Positions 1 to 10,043 of a DNA stretch of 43,618 bases are shown one piece after another (within the stretch, counting starts at the first letter, position 1; each line of letters begins with the position of its first letter). Source of the DNA: Ectocarpus siliculosus. Lineage: Eukaryota; Sar; Phaeophyceae; Ectocarpales; Ectocarpaceae. The stretch lies in NCBI GenBank assembly GCA_000310025.1, contig FN649730.1:1616450-1660067 (forward strand), given 5' to 3'. The position numbers and the translations under genes were made by a program. Under the pieces are notes generated by a model. The model was not told the DNA's origin and did no database searches. It worked only from the letters and a program-made list of their open reading frames with translations.

Positions 1-689
1 GGGTTTGATTTTTTTTTTCAAGGAAGGGTCCCCGCAGGAGGTTTAGATTTTGTTTCGAGGTGGGTTTGAATAGGGTACAGCCGTACGTGTTTTTTCCCCT
101 TTTTCGGTGGAGGGAGATTTTTTACACGTTTTTTTGGGGTGTTTGGGCCGCAGGTGGGGTTACCCCCCGGGGGAAAGAAGGCCCCCCCGGCCGTTGTTTT
201 TCATTCCAAAGGCCGAGCCCCCCCCCTTTTCCTTGGTGTTGACCCGGGTTGCCAGCAGTCTTCGAGTATTGGTGTTGATTGAAATGGGCAGAGAAGGTTG
301 CGCGCCCTAGGGTTTGTTAGCGAGAGGCGACGCGGAGTGGAAGGCGTGAGGGAGGTTCCGCGTGAAGAGAGGAGGGTGTCCCAGCCAAGGTATGCCCCCC
401 CCCCCCTCCCCCGCCTGCCTCCTTGCAGAGTGTGTTATCTCTGGTTTTGATGTCCCGCCTCTGGTGTTGTTGGTGTTCGATCAAGGAGCGAAGGAGTTGC
501 ACATTGGAAGCGAAAAAGCGACACCTATGTTCGCGGTACCCCCCCCCCCCCGTCCCCTCTTTTGTACTTTGGTATTCACGTTCTTTTTTTATTTGAAAAA
601 TGTATATATGCATACACAACCATCACAGTAAATAGTGCCCGTTCGAGAGCATACTCGAAAGGAGGGGAAGTGTTGAACGTCTTTCAGCA

Positions 690-802
690 AGTCTTGTATT
701 GCACAGACGCCTCGGTCGAACCAATGCGGGCATTAGAATGTACTGCTTGGAGACCGGAACGATTTGTAGTTTGAAGACAACAACAACAACAACAACAACA
801 AC
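690..802 (+). repeat. SINE-like dispersed repeat, copy A
   Basis: This copy aligns with 25,275-25,377 and 40,059-40,185. They share a block of the form CATTAGAAKGTACTG, then CGGAACGRTTT, then GTKTGAAGACAACAAC, and a CAA-rich 3' tail. All three copies have the same orientation and end in the CAA tract, as expected of a retroposed element. No convincing pol III A or B box was found, so the SINE label is an inference. Confidence 0.5.
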
Positions 803-806
803 AATG

Positions 807-846
<40 letters not shown>

Positions 847-850
847 CACA
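777..850. repeat. CAA/CAG trinucleotide tract
   Basis: A run of CAA units passes into a run of about ten CAG units and back to CAA, with one ATGACAG interruption. It forms the 3' tail of the SINE-like copy and has probably expanded since insertion. Confidence 0.85.
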
Positions 851-1012
851 ATGAACCCATTTCTATCCACAGATAAAAGTGAAGGCAAAACACACACATA
901 CAGATAAAAGAGTCCAGGATAGATTGGCAACGAATCCATGGCGTTAGCGGAGGCTCTACAAGTATCTATATGTACGATTCCCTTAGCAGATTGTATGTTT
1001 CTTCGTCTTTAG

Positions 1013-2398
1013 GTGAAGTCGTTCGTGGACAAGGCAATCGAGGAGGAGGAAGCCGAGAGGGCGGCCGCTGAGGCTGCAGAGAACGCGGTGGATGCGGAAG
1101 TTACCGGAGAGTCAGGTGTGACAGAGCTTGACAGCTGCACGAGTGTTTTTTTCGTCAACGACGTTGGTGTGGCGTGGTTTATCTCGCAGAAGGTTGTCCC
1201 AGAAACATGGCACGGTCTGAAGTGTGCAAGCGTCTGCTTGTCGGTGGTGAGGGTCTGCTTGCTGTCGGCTTGTTGTTGGTGGGACAGGAGAGCCTTGTCA
1301 CAGAATACACCGCAGACGTATGCCCTCGCCCTCATCCGTCCCTCTACTAGAGGCTGCTGTCGGCTTGTTGCTGCTTCGGGGCGGGAGAGAGTTGTCGCAG
1401 AATGCACGCGTCAGAAAGGATGCAACCGCCCGTCGTCGTCCTACCGTCCGTTTGTCGGTGGTAAGAGTCTGCTGTTGTGCTGTCGGCTTGCTGCCGGCTT
1501 GCTGTCGCTTTGCTGCAGGAGAGCGACGCTCGAACGCCCAGGTGTGGGAAGAGATGCGGCGGCTGCAGAGACTAGGGGTGGAGGCTAACGAAGACGACGA
1601 GGGCATGGGGGACGCGCTGGAGGCCCTCAAGGAGGCGCAGATGAACCCGTTCGAGGGGCTGCCGACTAAAGTCAGTTTGTTGTGGTTGTAGTGATTGTTG
1701 TTGTTGTTGTAGTCGTTGTGGTTGTTGCTGTTGCTGCTGCTGCTGCTACTGCTGCCGTGCTACATTGGTGGTGTTTTAAAGGTTGTTGTAGCTGGTGTTG
1801 TTGCTGTTATTGCTGGTGTTGCTGCTGCTACTGGTGTTGACCAGCAGTGGTGTTGTGAGGTTGTTGCTGCTGCCACTGTTGCCGTTTGCTGCTGCCGGTT
1901 TTGTTGATGTACACGCTTCCGTGGTTACAAATATGCAACTACAGCCGGCTTCGTCACTTGGCCGTGACCTGTCTCAGACGGGTGCGCACTAGCATTTGCC
2001 GGTTCGTGCTAGATCTTGCGTCAAAATTGTGCCTTGCATTTGCACTTTTTCTGACCTTCACTGCGCTTGAGCTGGATTCATGCTCACACCGTACTGCTTG
2101 TGTCCCAGGTGTACCACACCACAATCTTGTGTCAAAGTGTGCGCTAGAGCTTGCCTTATTTTCCAGCGATGTGCCCTTATGTCCCGATTCCTTCCTGCTG
2201 GCCTACAGTGCCTAAACCAACAATTATGACCGCCCTATTTGCTTCTGTCGCCCGTGCTCTCTCCTCAGGTGCGAGCAGGGTACGAGAATTTGCTAGGAAA
2301 ACTCTTGAACCGCGAAGACGGTGAGAGTCTGGAAGATGCAGTGGAGACGAACTACGACCAGGTCGACATCCAGTTCCTCACACTCCTTAACCAGAAGG

Positions 2399-2437
<39 letters not shown>

Positions 2438-3895
2438 ACTACTGATGCTGTGTTGTTGTTGTTCGTACCCTTTAGGAGCACACCTACCAAGATCTCTTAG
2501 CTGGTACTCGGATCAACCACGAGAATTGCAATGCTGCTGGGGGGTATTATAGAGGACCGACGGTATCGAAACTGGTCGGGCGTTTCACATAAACACTTGT
2601 GTGTGCATTGTCATCTACTTGCTTCTAGACGTGGGGCGGCAGGGATAGACGTGGGGCGGCAGGGATCGGCGTGTTTTTGGACACACCAACCTGCGGGTGG
2701 CACGAAAAGGGAGGTCCTTGACGTTTGTTTTCTGCAGCTTCGTTCTCAAGTGCTTGACGTCGTTGTTGTCCTCATGAGAAGGGTTTAGCCGTGTACTTTT
2801 CCTCCCCTCGCCGACCATGATGTGGAGGCCCGTGTGTCAGCGATTTGTCGAATATCTCACAACATAATGCCAACCAAGCGTCTTTTTCATTTGTTCGGCC
2901 ACGTCATTTTTATGCTTGTAATTCTTCATCCTCAAGGGCAAGCTAAATCCACATGCATGTTGCATGTATGCCCTTGCTATCATTTGATCCTCCTATGCCG
3001 TCCGTGGGATTTTAAGATCAATCCACTTTCTACTCTGTTATCGTAAACTTTGATTTATAAAAGAACTTGATCGCCACAACAACCACCGCAATTGCAATGG
3101 ACAGGCACAAGAGGCCGAAGGCACGGACGCGGCCGCTGCTCTCACGCGCCTGGGGGACAGCATCAACAACACCATGCAGCGCAGGATGGCGCAAGCGTCC
3201 GAGCGGTTGCAGGCAAGCCGCCGCCAATGTAGAGCGTCTATTCGCTAGTCACTACTGGAGTAAATTTTTTTTTTGTATTTTTACAGGTTACGCAACGGCG
3301 CGCGCTAAGTAGTTGTTTGTTTTTTTTGCTGGTGTTCAGCCGTAGTGTTGCCGGCCGTTTGGCGACGTCGTTGCCGTTGTTGTTGGCCTTGTTGTTGTTG
3401 TTGTTGTTGTTGTTGGTGCTACTGCTGCTGCTGCTGCTGCTCCTGGCGACGTCGTCGTTGTTGGTTTGTGCTTGACAATTCCACGACCATTGTAACCTCC
3501 ATCCATCACCTATGATACTCGCGGATACTGCTGTTCAGGGCAACGTAACGAGTTATCGCACTCACAGGCTTGCCTATTTGTACGTCACCGGCTAATTGCT
3601 GTGTTTCCGTGTATGGCCATAGAGAGGTCAGCACCTGTTGACGGTTAGTAGTGTCAAGAGAGGGTAGGGGCTAGGGGTAGTGGCGTGTGCTGTATCTGAC
3701 GGGCGGTTGTTGAACGGGACGTGTCGTGCAGAAAATCCTCACGGTGGGAAATCCCGAAAGAATGGAAGAGACGATCAAGGCCATGGCGGAGAGGGGAGAA
3801 GTGGACGATGCTCTCGTGCTTCTGCTGCAGGTAGGTCAACGTTGCGATCGCTATCACCTCTGTTGATGTTGCTGTTGCCCTTGGTGGTGTTGATG

Positions 3896-3938
<43 letters not shown>

Positions 3939-6900
3939 ACTGCTGTTGATGCTGACTCTGTTGTTGTTGTTGATGATGATGATGATGATGATGCTTCGGC
4001 TATTATTGTTGTTGTTGATGCTGCTGCTGTGGCGGCTGCCTTGCCCGAAACTATGCCAAGTAGAAGCTCACCCATGCTAGGACAACGCCGCAAATACCTA
4101 TGAGCGTAACATGCTAACAGCATTGAATGAACCTCTTCCCGTTCTGTAAGCTGCTGAACGATAGGATAGTGGGAGTATTGGAGAAGGAACATAGCATTGG
4201 TGAGGGCCAGGCAGGTTTCCGAAAGAAGAGGGGGTGCGTAGATCACGCATTCACGGTAGGAAGAATCATCCAAGGTAGAAAGAGGGCGGGAAAGCCGACG
4301 TACTGCTTCTTCCTGGACGTGAAAAAGGCATACGATACAGTATGGAGAAATGGGCTGTGGAAACAATTGTCCAAGTACGGGATCAAGGGGAAAATGTGGA
4401 GAGTGCTGAAGAAGATGACAGAGTGTACGAAAAACGCGGTCATGCTAGACGGAGAACTGGATAAATTCTTCGACATTGAGCAGGGGGGTTGCACGCTGTC
4501 CCCAACATTGTTCCAGGTGTTCATCAACGATCTGTTGGAAGTCGTAGAGGCAGTCCGGAAGGGAGTAAAAGTAGGGAACATGGAAACTTCGGTGTCGGGA
4601 ATGCTGTTTGCGGATGATTTTGTTGGTATGTCGGATACCCCTGAGGGACTGCACCTGCAAATTGACGCGGCGAAGAAGTTTACTGATAAGTGGAGACTGT
4701 CTGCCAGCGTCAAGAAGAGTGCCGTCATGGTATGCACCGAGGACAGGGAGGAACGAGTAGAGTATAGACGGAAGTGGGGGATCGAGGAGATTGCAATAGT
4801 GGACCAGTACACATACCTCGGAGTAGAGATCGCAAAGGACTGCTCGTGGAATGCACACATGTCCAAGGCAGCGGAAAAGGGCAAAGCACGAGCAGGGAAG
4901 CTGCACCCAATACTCGCAAACCGGCACCTCGATACACGCATCAATTTGACGGTTTTGAAGAGCGTAATCGTACCGCCGCTAGAGTACGCCGGAGAAGTAT
5001 GGGAAGGAAATAAGAAGGTAGTGAAAGAACTGGAGGCGGCGCGGATGAAAGCAGCGAAAATCATTCTAGGATGCTCCAAGCGCACAAGTAACGCAGCCGT
5101 CAGAGCAGGATTGGGGATCCAATCCCTACGGTCGGGAAGAGACGCAAGGAAGCTGAAATGTCAGCACCGCATGTGCGGGATGGGAGAGGAGAGGCTGCCG
5201 AGAATAGTATGGGAGGCGAAGGGGGCAAACAAAAAGAGGGGTAGACAACCCACGGAATGGGTCAAGGTTGTAGAGGACGTGTGGAAGGGGTTCGAAATCG
5301 ACGAAGATGAAACGCTGGAAACGGAGGGTCTACAGGGGATCAAGGAGAAGATACCTGTTGCTTGTGCCAAGAGCGAAGAACAGAATCTAAGGAAAGAAAC
5401 CAAGGATAAGGAGGGTCTAGAAGTGTACGGAATGTTGAAAGAAGGAACAGGGTTCAAGGATTACCTACATGGACCCATGGATGCAGGGACAAAGCTTAGG
5501 TCAAATTCAGGACCGGGGACATAAGCCTTCGCGAACGTCGACGAAGACATAGGACGGTAGACGACGAAGACGACAAGTTAAAATGTGATTGCGGCTTCGA
5601 ATGCGAAGACCGTGTTTATGTAGTCGCGGAATGTCAGTTGTACGAAAAGAAGAGGGAAGTGTACATGACTGAGCTGGGAAAAATGCAAGGGAGGTACAGG
5701 GAGATGTTTGAGGCATGGAATAGAGAGGAGAGGACGGTAGCTGTACTGGGGAGTAGGAAGTTGTCTGAAAAGGCGGGAAGGGATATCGTTAGGACAGATA
5801 GACTAGGGACGACATCTTTTAGCCACCTTTGGCAAAGTAGGAAGGAACGATTGGCCATCGGTGATCGGTCCTGTGGGAGCACTGCTCCGTCCTCTCGAGG
5901 GCGCGTGGTCAATGGTCTAACCGCTAAGGCATGCAAAACATAAGAGTACGCCCCCCCCCCCCTCCCCCCTGTTATTTTCCTTTGTTTTTTTGTTGCGGTA
6001 ACCATAATGTTAGTGAAGTAGATTATGTTGTGTGGGGTCGAGACCGCTCACTCCGCGCAGAGGGGATGATCGCACCACGTGGTGTTAAATTGGTCACGCA
6101 CACTTGAGGCAGATTCACAGTAGTGCTTATAACTGTCTCTCGAAGTGGAAGCACCAGAAAAGAAATCAAGTAAGTTGCAGCTGTCATCCGCGCAAGCAAG
6201 TAAGCACAATATGCCGAACATCTTTAGCAGGATGCAGCGCACCCTCCATGCGACTCGCCGAATACCTCACGGCGCTTCGCGCTTGGTGATGTGAGAGCCT
6301 GGTCCGGCGAGAATCCGGCGTGCTCCGTCCCGGCATTGCAGGGATGCCAGGTCAAAGGTCAATCGATACGGCATGCACGACTATGAGTATCCCCCCCCGC
6401 TGTTATCTTCCGTTTTGTCAGGCTAACCTGCAGCAGGCGGAGGAGGCGGACGCTGGGCCCGCGGTGGGCGTGCTTAAGAGGCTCGGGGCAGCTGCGCAAG
6501 CAGCGTTGGATGAGAAGGTGCTGTCGTAGGCTCTAAAGCTTCCGCTACCGCCACAGTTGATGTTTTTGTCGTATGGTAGTGCAATCGTGTTGACGAGCGT
6601 CTTGTACACACTACTTGAAGTTTGCGTGTTTGTGGAGACGGGTCCCGAGAGGAGAAGGCATGTGGTGTTGTACGCTTTGGTGGGGCGGTATGTACCGCAG
6701 GTGGTTCCCGGCCAATGCTCACACCCTCTAGCATCCTGCTCATCGATACGTCATGTTGTTTGCGTTTGGTCGCAAGCATCAGAGTGAAGGGCGCAGGCGT
6801 AATTTATGTTCGTTTCAACTGTGTTTCAGGGTTGAGGTCCTATGGTTTGGGGCCTGCTGCTATTGCACCGCTATTGTGCCGCTATTGTACCGCCCACCAT

Positions 6901-9900
6901 TGCACCGCTATTGCACCGCTATTGTACTCAGGTCGACCCAGAGAAGCGGCTGGTACGACAACTGCTGCGGGCAAAAGACCGTGAGGCCAGGCTGAACGTA
7001 AGCAACTCGACCCCGTATTGTTGTCAGTGATGTGGTTGTCCGTTGTGTAGCAGTGTGCACATGAACACATCACAGTATTAGCGGCAGTCGGGCGCGCACT
7101 TCGTGCGAACATTTCCCCCAATATATTCTCCAATGTTTTCAGCAAGTGATCAAGTTGTTCCAAAAGCATGCAAGGTAAAGAAAGAGCAAGTACCCCATCA
7201 GGAGCGTTGGCTAACGTACCACACAGTACCTTCCGAACCAGGAGCACCAGCGCACCAACCCCATCTCTCACGTTGAAAACCGCGACGAGGTGTTCGGGGA
7301 GCGGGTCGATCACGAAAGTACCTTCCTTGAAGACGGGCGGTACCCCCCCCGATGGTCTATCAACCTAGGCATGCAAAGCACGAGTACGCCCCCCTCTCTC
7401 TCCTCCTTTGTCGATGAGCACGCCCTTCCCTCCTCCCGGCACGGGTCCTCGTCGCCGCGGTGTTGTACGACACTGCTGGTGTAGATCTTGACGAAGGCGT
7501 TCCGACAGCGAGCCAAAGTGGTGCTAGCCGACGGCAGCGAAACCTCCGAGGCTCCCGACGTGGCCCCTCCCAAGTTCATCGAGACCGTCAAGGGCATCAT
7601 CCGGAACTTCGGGAACGTGGGAGAATCCGAGGTATGCATACGGCTAAGTACTTGCCATACGTTTCATGCTTCTCCATTGTGTGATACGTCTAGTGTGACT
7701 AGTTTGAGATGTTTTTTTTTCTACATGGGGGATTTGTCGGCGGGTTAGGTTCTTCCTTGGACAAGGTGTGGTTTCGTAGAGACTTACGAAGACAGTTCTT
7801 ACTGTGTCGCTACGCCCCATTTTGTCCCGGGAGTGTTGCTGTGTTTGTTCGCCTGTATCGCCCTTGTCTCTTGTTATTTGCCGCCAAAGCTCGTGAACAG
7901 AAGATGGGATTCTTAGAAATATCACGTACTCTGTCTCTCAATCTCAATCTCAATTTCAATCTCTCTCTCTCTCCCCCTCTGCTTCTGCGCGTGTTACAGC
8001 TAGGATTCGCGCAGCAGCTTGACGACATGATCTCAGAGGCCGAGCAGGTGGCTACCGAACTCTACGGCGAGTCGCAGAGCCCGCAAGACATGCAGGTACG
8101 TTGTCACTCGATTATTGTTGCTATTTATTGTTGTCTCTCTTGGTTACTCGTGTTTATTGCTGCTGCTATTGCTCATGTGGTTGTCGTTGTTGCTGTTGTT
8201 GTTGCTGTTTGTCGCTGTTCTTGCTGCTATCCCTCATGTCGTTGTCAGTTGTTGTTGTTGCTGGTGGTGCTGCTGTTGTTGTCCTTGTTGTTGCATGCTG
8301 TTGCTGTTGCTGTTTGTTGCTGTTGCTGCTGCTGCTTGTTGCTGTTGCTGTTGTTGTCGTCGTGATGGTTGTCATGTTGCTATCGTTCATGTAGTTGATA
8401 TTGGCGTTGTCTTTTGCTGCCCATCACTCATGTTGTGTTAGGACCGTGCGTGGAAGGACGCCACGGTGTCCGTGTTCGACCTCGAGAACATGGAGGAAGA
8501 CGGCAAGCTGCGCGGGGAAGATATGCCCTGGGCAAACGACAAGTAAGGGTCATGTCAGACTGCTTCCGTCTTTCCCGACACCCATCCCCAGCCCTGGCTC
8601 AAAACTCCAGCATCTGTTGTGGATGGTAATAGAACATCCCCACCCCTGGCCGTAATTCGACCCCGGTACAAAATCGTGGGTGTTACTGATGTAAACACCA
8701 GCGTTAGTGGTGATTATGAATACCTCACCCCCGGCTCTACATTTATGCGTGAGCATAAGTCGTGGGTGTTAACGACAAGTGACCGATTGTTCGCAACCCA
8801 GTTGCCTGAAAATACTCGAGTTCATGAAGTGTGTACAAACAACCGGGCCAGCGAAATAATGTCACTTGCTGTGGGTTTCCAGAAAATACAAGAGAAGCAC
8901 AAACACCAGAAGCGTACATAAACGTCTCTCACAATCTACGAACGATCAATGTGTCTCTACATTTGGCACTATCCCATCCAACACACGTGTGAATGAAGAG
9001 GCAACAGGAGGTTTTATTTTCTGTGCTTTCCAGTCCTGTTTTGCTGTGTCAGATTTGGGTGCCAGTCCCCTTTTCTGTTGTGTATTTCTGATCAACGTCC
9101 GGGAAGGTTTTTACCCTGCAGCCACCGACCGTACCCACCCATCCAATCAGATGTGATTGCCTTTTCCACTCGTGATTATTGCTAGATTGCCGCATGCGGT
9201 TCTGCGACGCCTTGTGATGGTGCCACACGTTGCACTGTCCGTTCTTGTTATTTAGGGCAAAGTGAGGGCAAGACTCGCATCGGCACATGAGCGTTTCATC
9301 TGTCAGGAGCGAGTAACCCTCGCCGACACCTGTATGCCACACCCTTACAACACACGTGTTCCCACTCGCTCGCGTTCATTCTGTTGGAAAACAGTGTTTC
9401 AATTGCATCATTCGGTATTGTGATTCTGTGTGAATTCGTGTGCTGTTGTATTATAACCGTATCGTGCCATCTTACGTGGCGTCATCCACAATGGCTTCTG
9501 CCAATCGTCGCAAACAATGCGAATCTCTCGATAGTCTAGAACTGAACGTGCGCGTTCGTATCAACCATGCCAGAATTGGTTAATATTGTCGTGGTTGTGG
9601 CTAATGCAAATCTCTTTGTTGTCATAAATTGAACGTATTTCGTATAATCCTCCCAGCTTTTTTTGTTGATAAGTAACGCTAACCTCTCGATTGTCTTGAA
9701 CAGTACGCACGTCGTATCAGCCTTTCCTGATTGTGATAAGTAAATACCTCTTGATTGCTCTGAACTGAATAGAAGGTACATCGAATCAACCATGCTAGTA
9801 GCAGCGTTTGTTGATTATCGTGAGCAATGCGAACCCCTGGATTGTCTTGAAGTGTGAATGCACATTGTGCCAACCTGCCAGCATTTGTTGATTGTCGTAC

Positions 9901-10043
9901 AATACATGAGTAATGCGAATCTCTTTTTATGTCCTGAATTGTCTTGAATTGTCTTGAATTGAAGGTACGACGGGATGACGCCGGAGATGGTGAAGAACTT
10001 CAAGCAAGACGAGGACGGCAACCTGCAGATCGGAGGCACTTAA
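1013..10043 (+). CDS. Unrecognised helical, charged protein, 12 exons, 5'-partial
   Basis: I do not recognise the product. Exons, joined by frame and splice sites: 1013-1115, 1519-1670, 2269-2397, 3105-3212, 3732-3830, 6422-6517, 6932-6997, 7227-7289 (3' edge uncertain, 7304 possible), 7485-7631, 8000-8095, 8442-8542 and 9965-10043, with TAA at 10041-10043. Together they give about 412 codons in one open frame, and all but two introns are phase 0. The protein starts in an Ala/Glu-rich helix (AIEEEEAERAAAEAAENA), continues through amphipathic helical segments (NPERMEETIKAMAERGEVDD, VDPEKRLVRQLLRAKDREAR), and ends with a conserved-looking tail (GEDMPWANDK then YDGMTPEMVKNFKQDEDGN). No membrane segment is seen. 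The N terminus is missing, so targeting cannot be judged. The intron after 3212 has a GC donor (CAG|GCAAGC). The 3830-6422 intron carries a LINE in the same orientation. The exon chain is well supported; the function is unknown. Confidence 0.8.
1180..1530 (+). repeat. Intronic ~100-bp imperfect tandem repeat running into the exon at 1519
   Basis: Three imperfect units (about 1262-1330, 1355-1410 and 1478-1530) share CTGTCGGCTTGYTG followed by a GGAGAG motif. In the last unit GGAGAG is the real 3' splice site and exon start (CTGCAG|GAGAGCGACGC). In the earlier units it reads GACAG|GAGAGCCTTGTC and GGGCGG|GAGAGAGTTGTC. A further pair, TTGTCGGTGGTRAGRGTCTGC at 1238 and 1455, supports local duplication. 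Confidence 0.55.
1693..1895 (+). repeat. GTT/GCT-rich simple sequence in an intron
   Basis: Degenerate GTT and GCT trinucleotides fill the start of the intron that follows the exon ending at 1670. No coding signal. Confidence 0.8.
2401..2439 (+). repeat. (CTG)n microsatellite directly after a splice donor
   Basis: About twelve CTG units begin within the donor of the exon ending at 2397 (CCAGAAG|GTATGCTGCTG), so the array starts four bases into the intron. Confidence 0.9.
3361..3445 (+). repeat. GTT/GCT microsatellite in an intron
   Basis: GTT units pass into CTG units in the intron between the exons ending at 3212 and starting at 3732. Confidence 0.8.
3896..3998 (+). repeat. (CTG)n, (GTT)n and (GAT)n compound microsatellite
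   Basis: About fifteen CTG units, then GTT units, then about seven GAT units (3972-3992). It lies between the donor at 3831 and the LINE remnant and may mark the LINE's 5' flank. Confidence 0.9.
4090..5965 (+). mobile_element. 5'-truncated LINE (non-LTR retrotransposon) inside an intron
   Basis: The remnant consists of the reverse transcriptase frame at 4127-5524 plus a second open stretch in another frame (about 5500-5940) with the cysteine-bearing C-terminal domain. No endonuclease domain lies upstream, so the copy is 5'-truncated, as is usual for LINEs. It has the same orientation as the host gene. The 3' boundary is taken near a C-rich run at 5951-5968. No target-site duplication could be fixed. 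Confidence 0.75.
4127..5524 (+). pseudogene. LINE reverse transcriptase fragment
   Basis: Open frame of 465 codons. RT motifs appear in order: GQAGFRKKRGCVDH (about residues 27-40), the catalytic block FFLDVKKAYDTVW (about 61-73), QGGCTLSPTLFQVFINDLL (about 119-137), FADD (about 162-165) and YLGVEI (about 231-236). The stop codon TGA lies directly before the ATG, and the N-terminal part of the RT domain and the endonuclease are absent, so this is not an intact element. After the stop, a frameshifted segment continues the protein with CDCGFECEDRVYVVAECQLY, a degenerate Cys cluster typical of LINE C termini. Called a pseudogene because of the truncation and frameshift. Confidence 0.8.
5905..5968 (+). 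repeat. Short intronic repeat with C-run, copy 1 of 3
   Basis: Contains AATGGTCTAACCGCTAAGG, then CATGCAAAACATAAGAGTACG and a poly-C run. Related copies lie at 6360-6420 and 7347-7400. The CATGCA-N-GAGTAYSCCCCCC core and C-run are shared. Confidence 0.5.
6360..6420 (+). repeat. Short intronic repeat with C-run, copy 2 of 3
   Basis: Reads CAATCGATACGGCATGCACG, then ACTATGAGTATCCCCCCCCG, and ends in CTGTTATCTTCCG next to the acceptor of the exon at 6422. The CTGTTATYTTCC stretch is also shared with copy 1 (5969-5980), so a 60-bp block lies on both sides of the segment that follows the LINE. Confidence 0.5.
6855..6928 (+). repeat. 11-bp tandem repeat against a splice acceptor
   Basis: Six or seven units of the form GCTATTGYACC lead straight into the 3' splice site of the exon at 6932 (ATTGTACTCAG|GTCGACC). 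The array supplies the polypyrimidine-like tract of the acceptor. Confidence 0.75.
7347..7400 (+). repeat. Short intronic repeat with C-run, copy 3 of 3
   Basis: GATGGTCTATCAACCTAGGC followed by ATGCAAAGCACGAGTACGCC and C/T-rich sequence. It matches copy 1 closely and lies in the intron before the exon at 7485. Confidence 0.5.
8150..8400 (+). repeat. Degenerate GTT/GCT tract
   Basis: A ~250-bp stretch of GTT, GCT and CTG units fills most of the intron between exons 8000-8095 and 8442-8542. No coding signal. Confidence 0.8.
8543..9489 (+). other. 5' part of the last intron of the unknown gene, nothing recognised
   Basis: Non-coding by frame. There is a weak internal repeat of the phrase TCGTGGGTGTTA at about 8682 and 8760. 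No mobile element or RNA gene was recognised. Confidence 0.5.
9490..9964 (+). repeat. Intronic minisatellite (~75-95 bp unit) ending at the acceptor of the last exon
   Basis: Five to six diverged units share GCGAATCTCT, CGATTGTCTTGAACTGAA, CGTATCAACCATGC and TTTGTTGATTGTCGT in that order. The last unit ends in CTTGAATTGAAG|GTACGACGGG, the real acceptor. An earlier unit carries CTGAACTGAATAGAAG|GTAC (about 9764-9780), so acceptor-like sequence recurs along the array. Confidence 0.75.

Larger units (their letters stand above)
1..1012. other. Upstream stretch with no recognised exon
   Basis: No exon could be supported here. Because the first recognised exon (1013) starts directly after a 3' splice site, at least one more 5' exon must lie in this stretch or beyond the window. 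The first ~250 bases are unusually rich in smoothed homopolymers (runs of C, G and T), which resembles poor-quality sequence at a contig end. The rest holds a SINE-like repeat (about 690-802), a CAA/CAG tract, and at about 905-960 a segment that resembles 18,720-18,777 (shared pattern GATAGATTRGCAAYGAATCC). Confidence 0.5.

Noticed and set aside
4243-5085. 280-codon minus-strand open frame opposite the LINE RT
   Set aside because: It is the antisense shadow of the reverse transcriptase frame, which carries all the motifs.
5880-5945. tRNA-like look of the segment with GTGGTCAATGGTCTAACCGC
   Set aside because: No matching acceptor stem, anticodon arm or T-arm could be drawn.
7143-7174. Possible 32-base exon (QVIKLFQKHA) of the unknown gene with good splice sites
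   Set aside because: It ends in phase 2 while the next exon at 7227 needs phase 0, so it breaks the frame. It may be a cryptic exon.
7709-8365. 218-codon plus-strand open frame rich in Leu, Cys and Val
   Set aside because: Its length comes from GTT/GCT repeats. Only the part 8000-8095 is a real exon, in the same frame.
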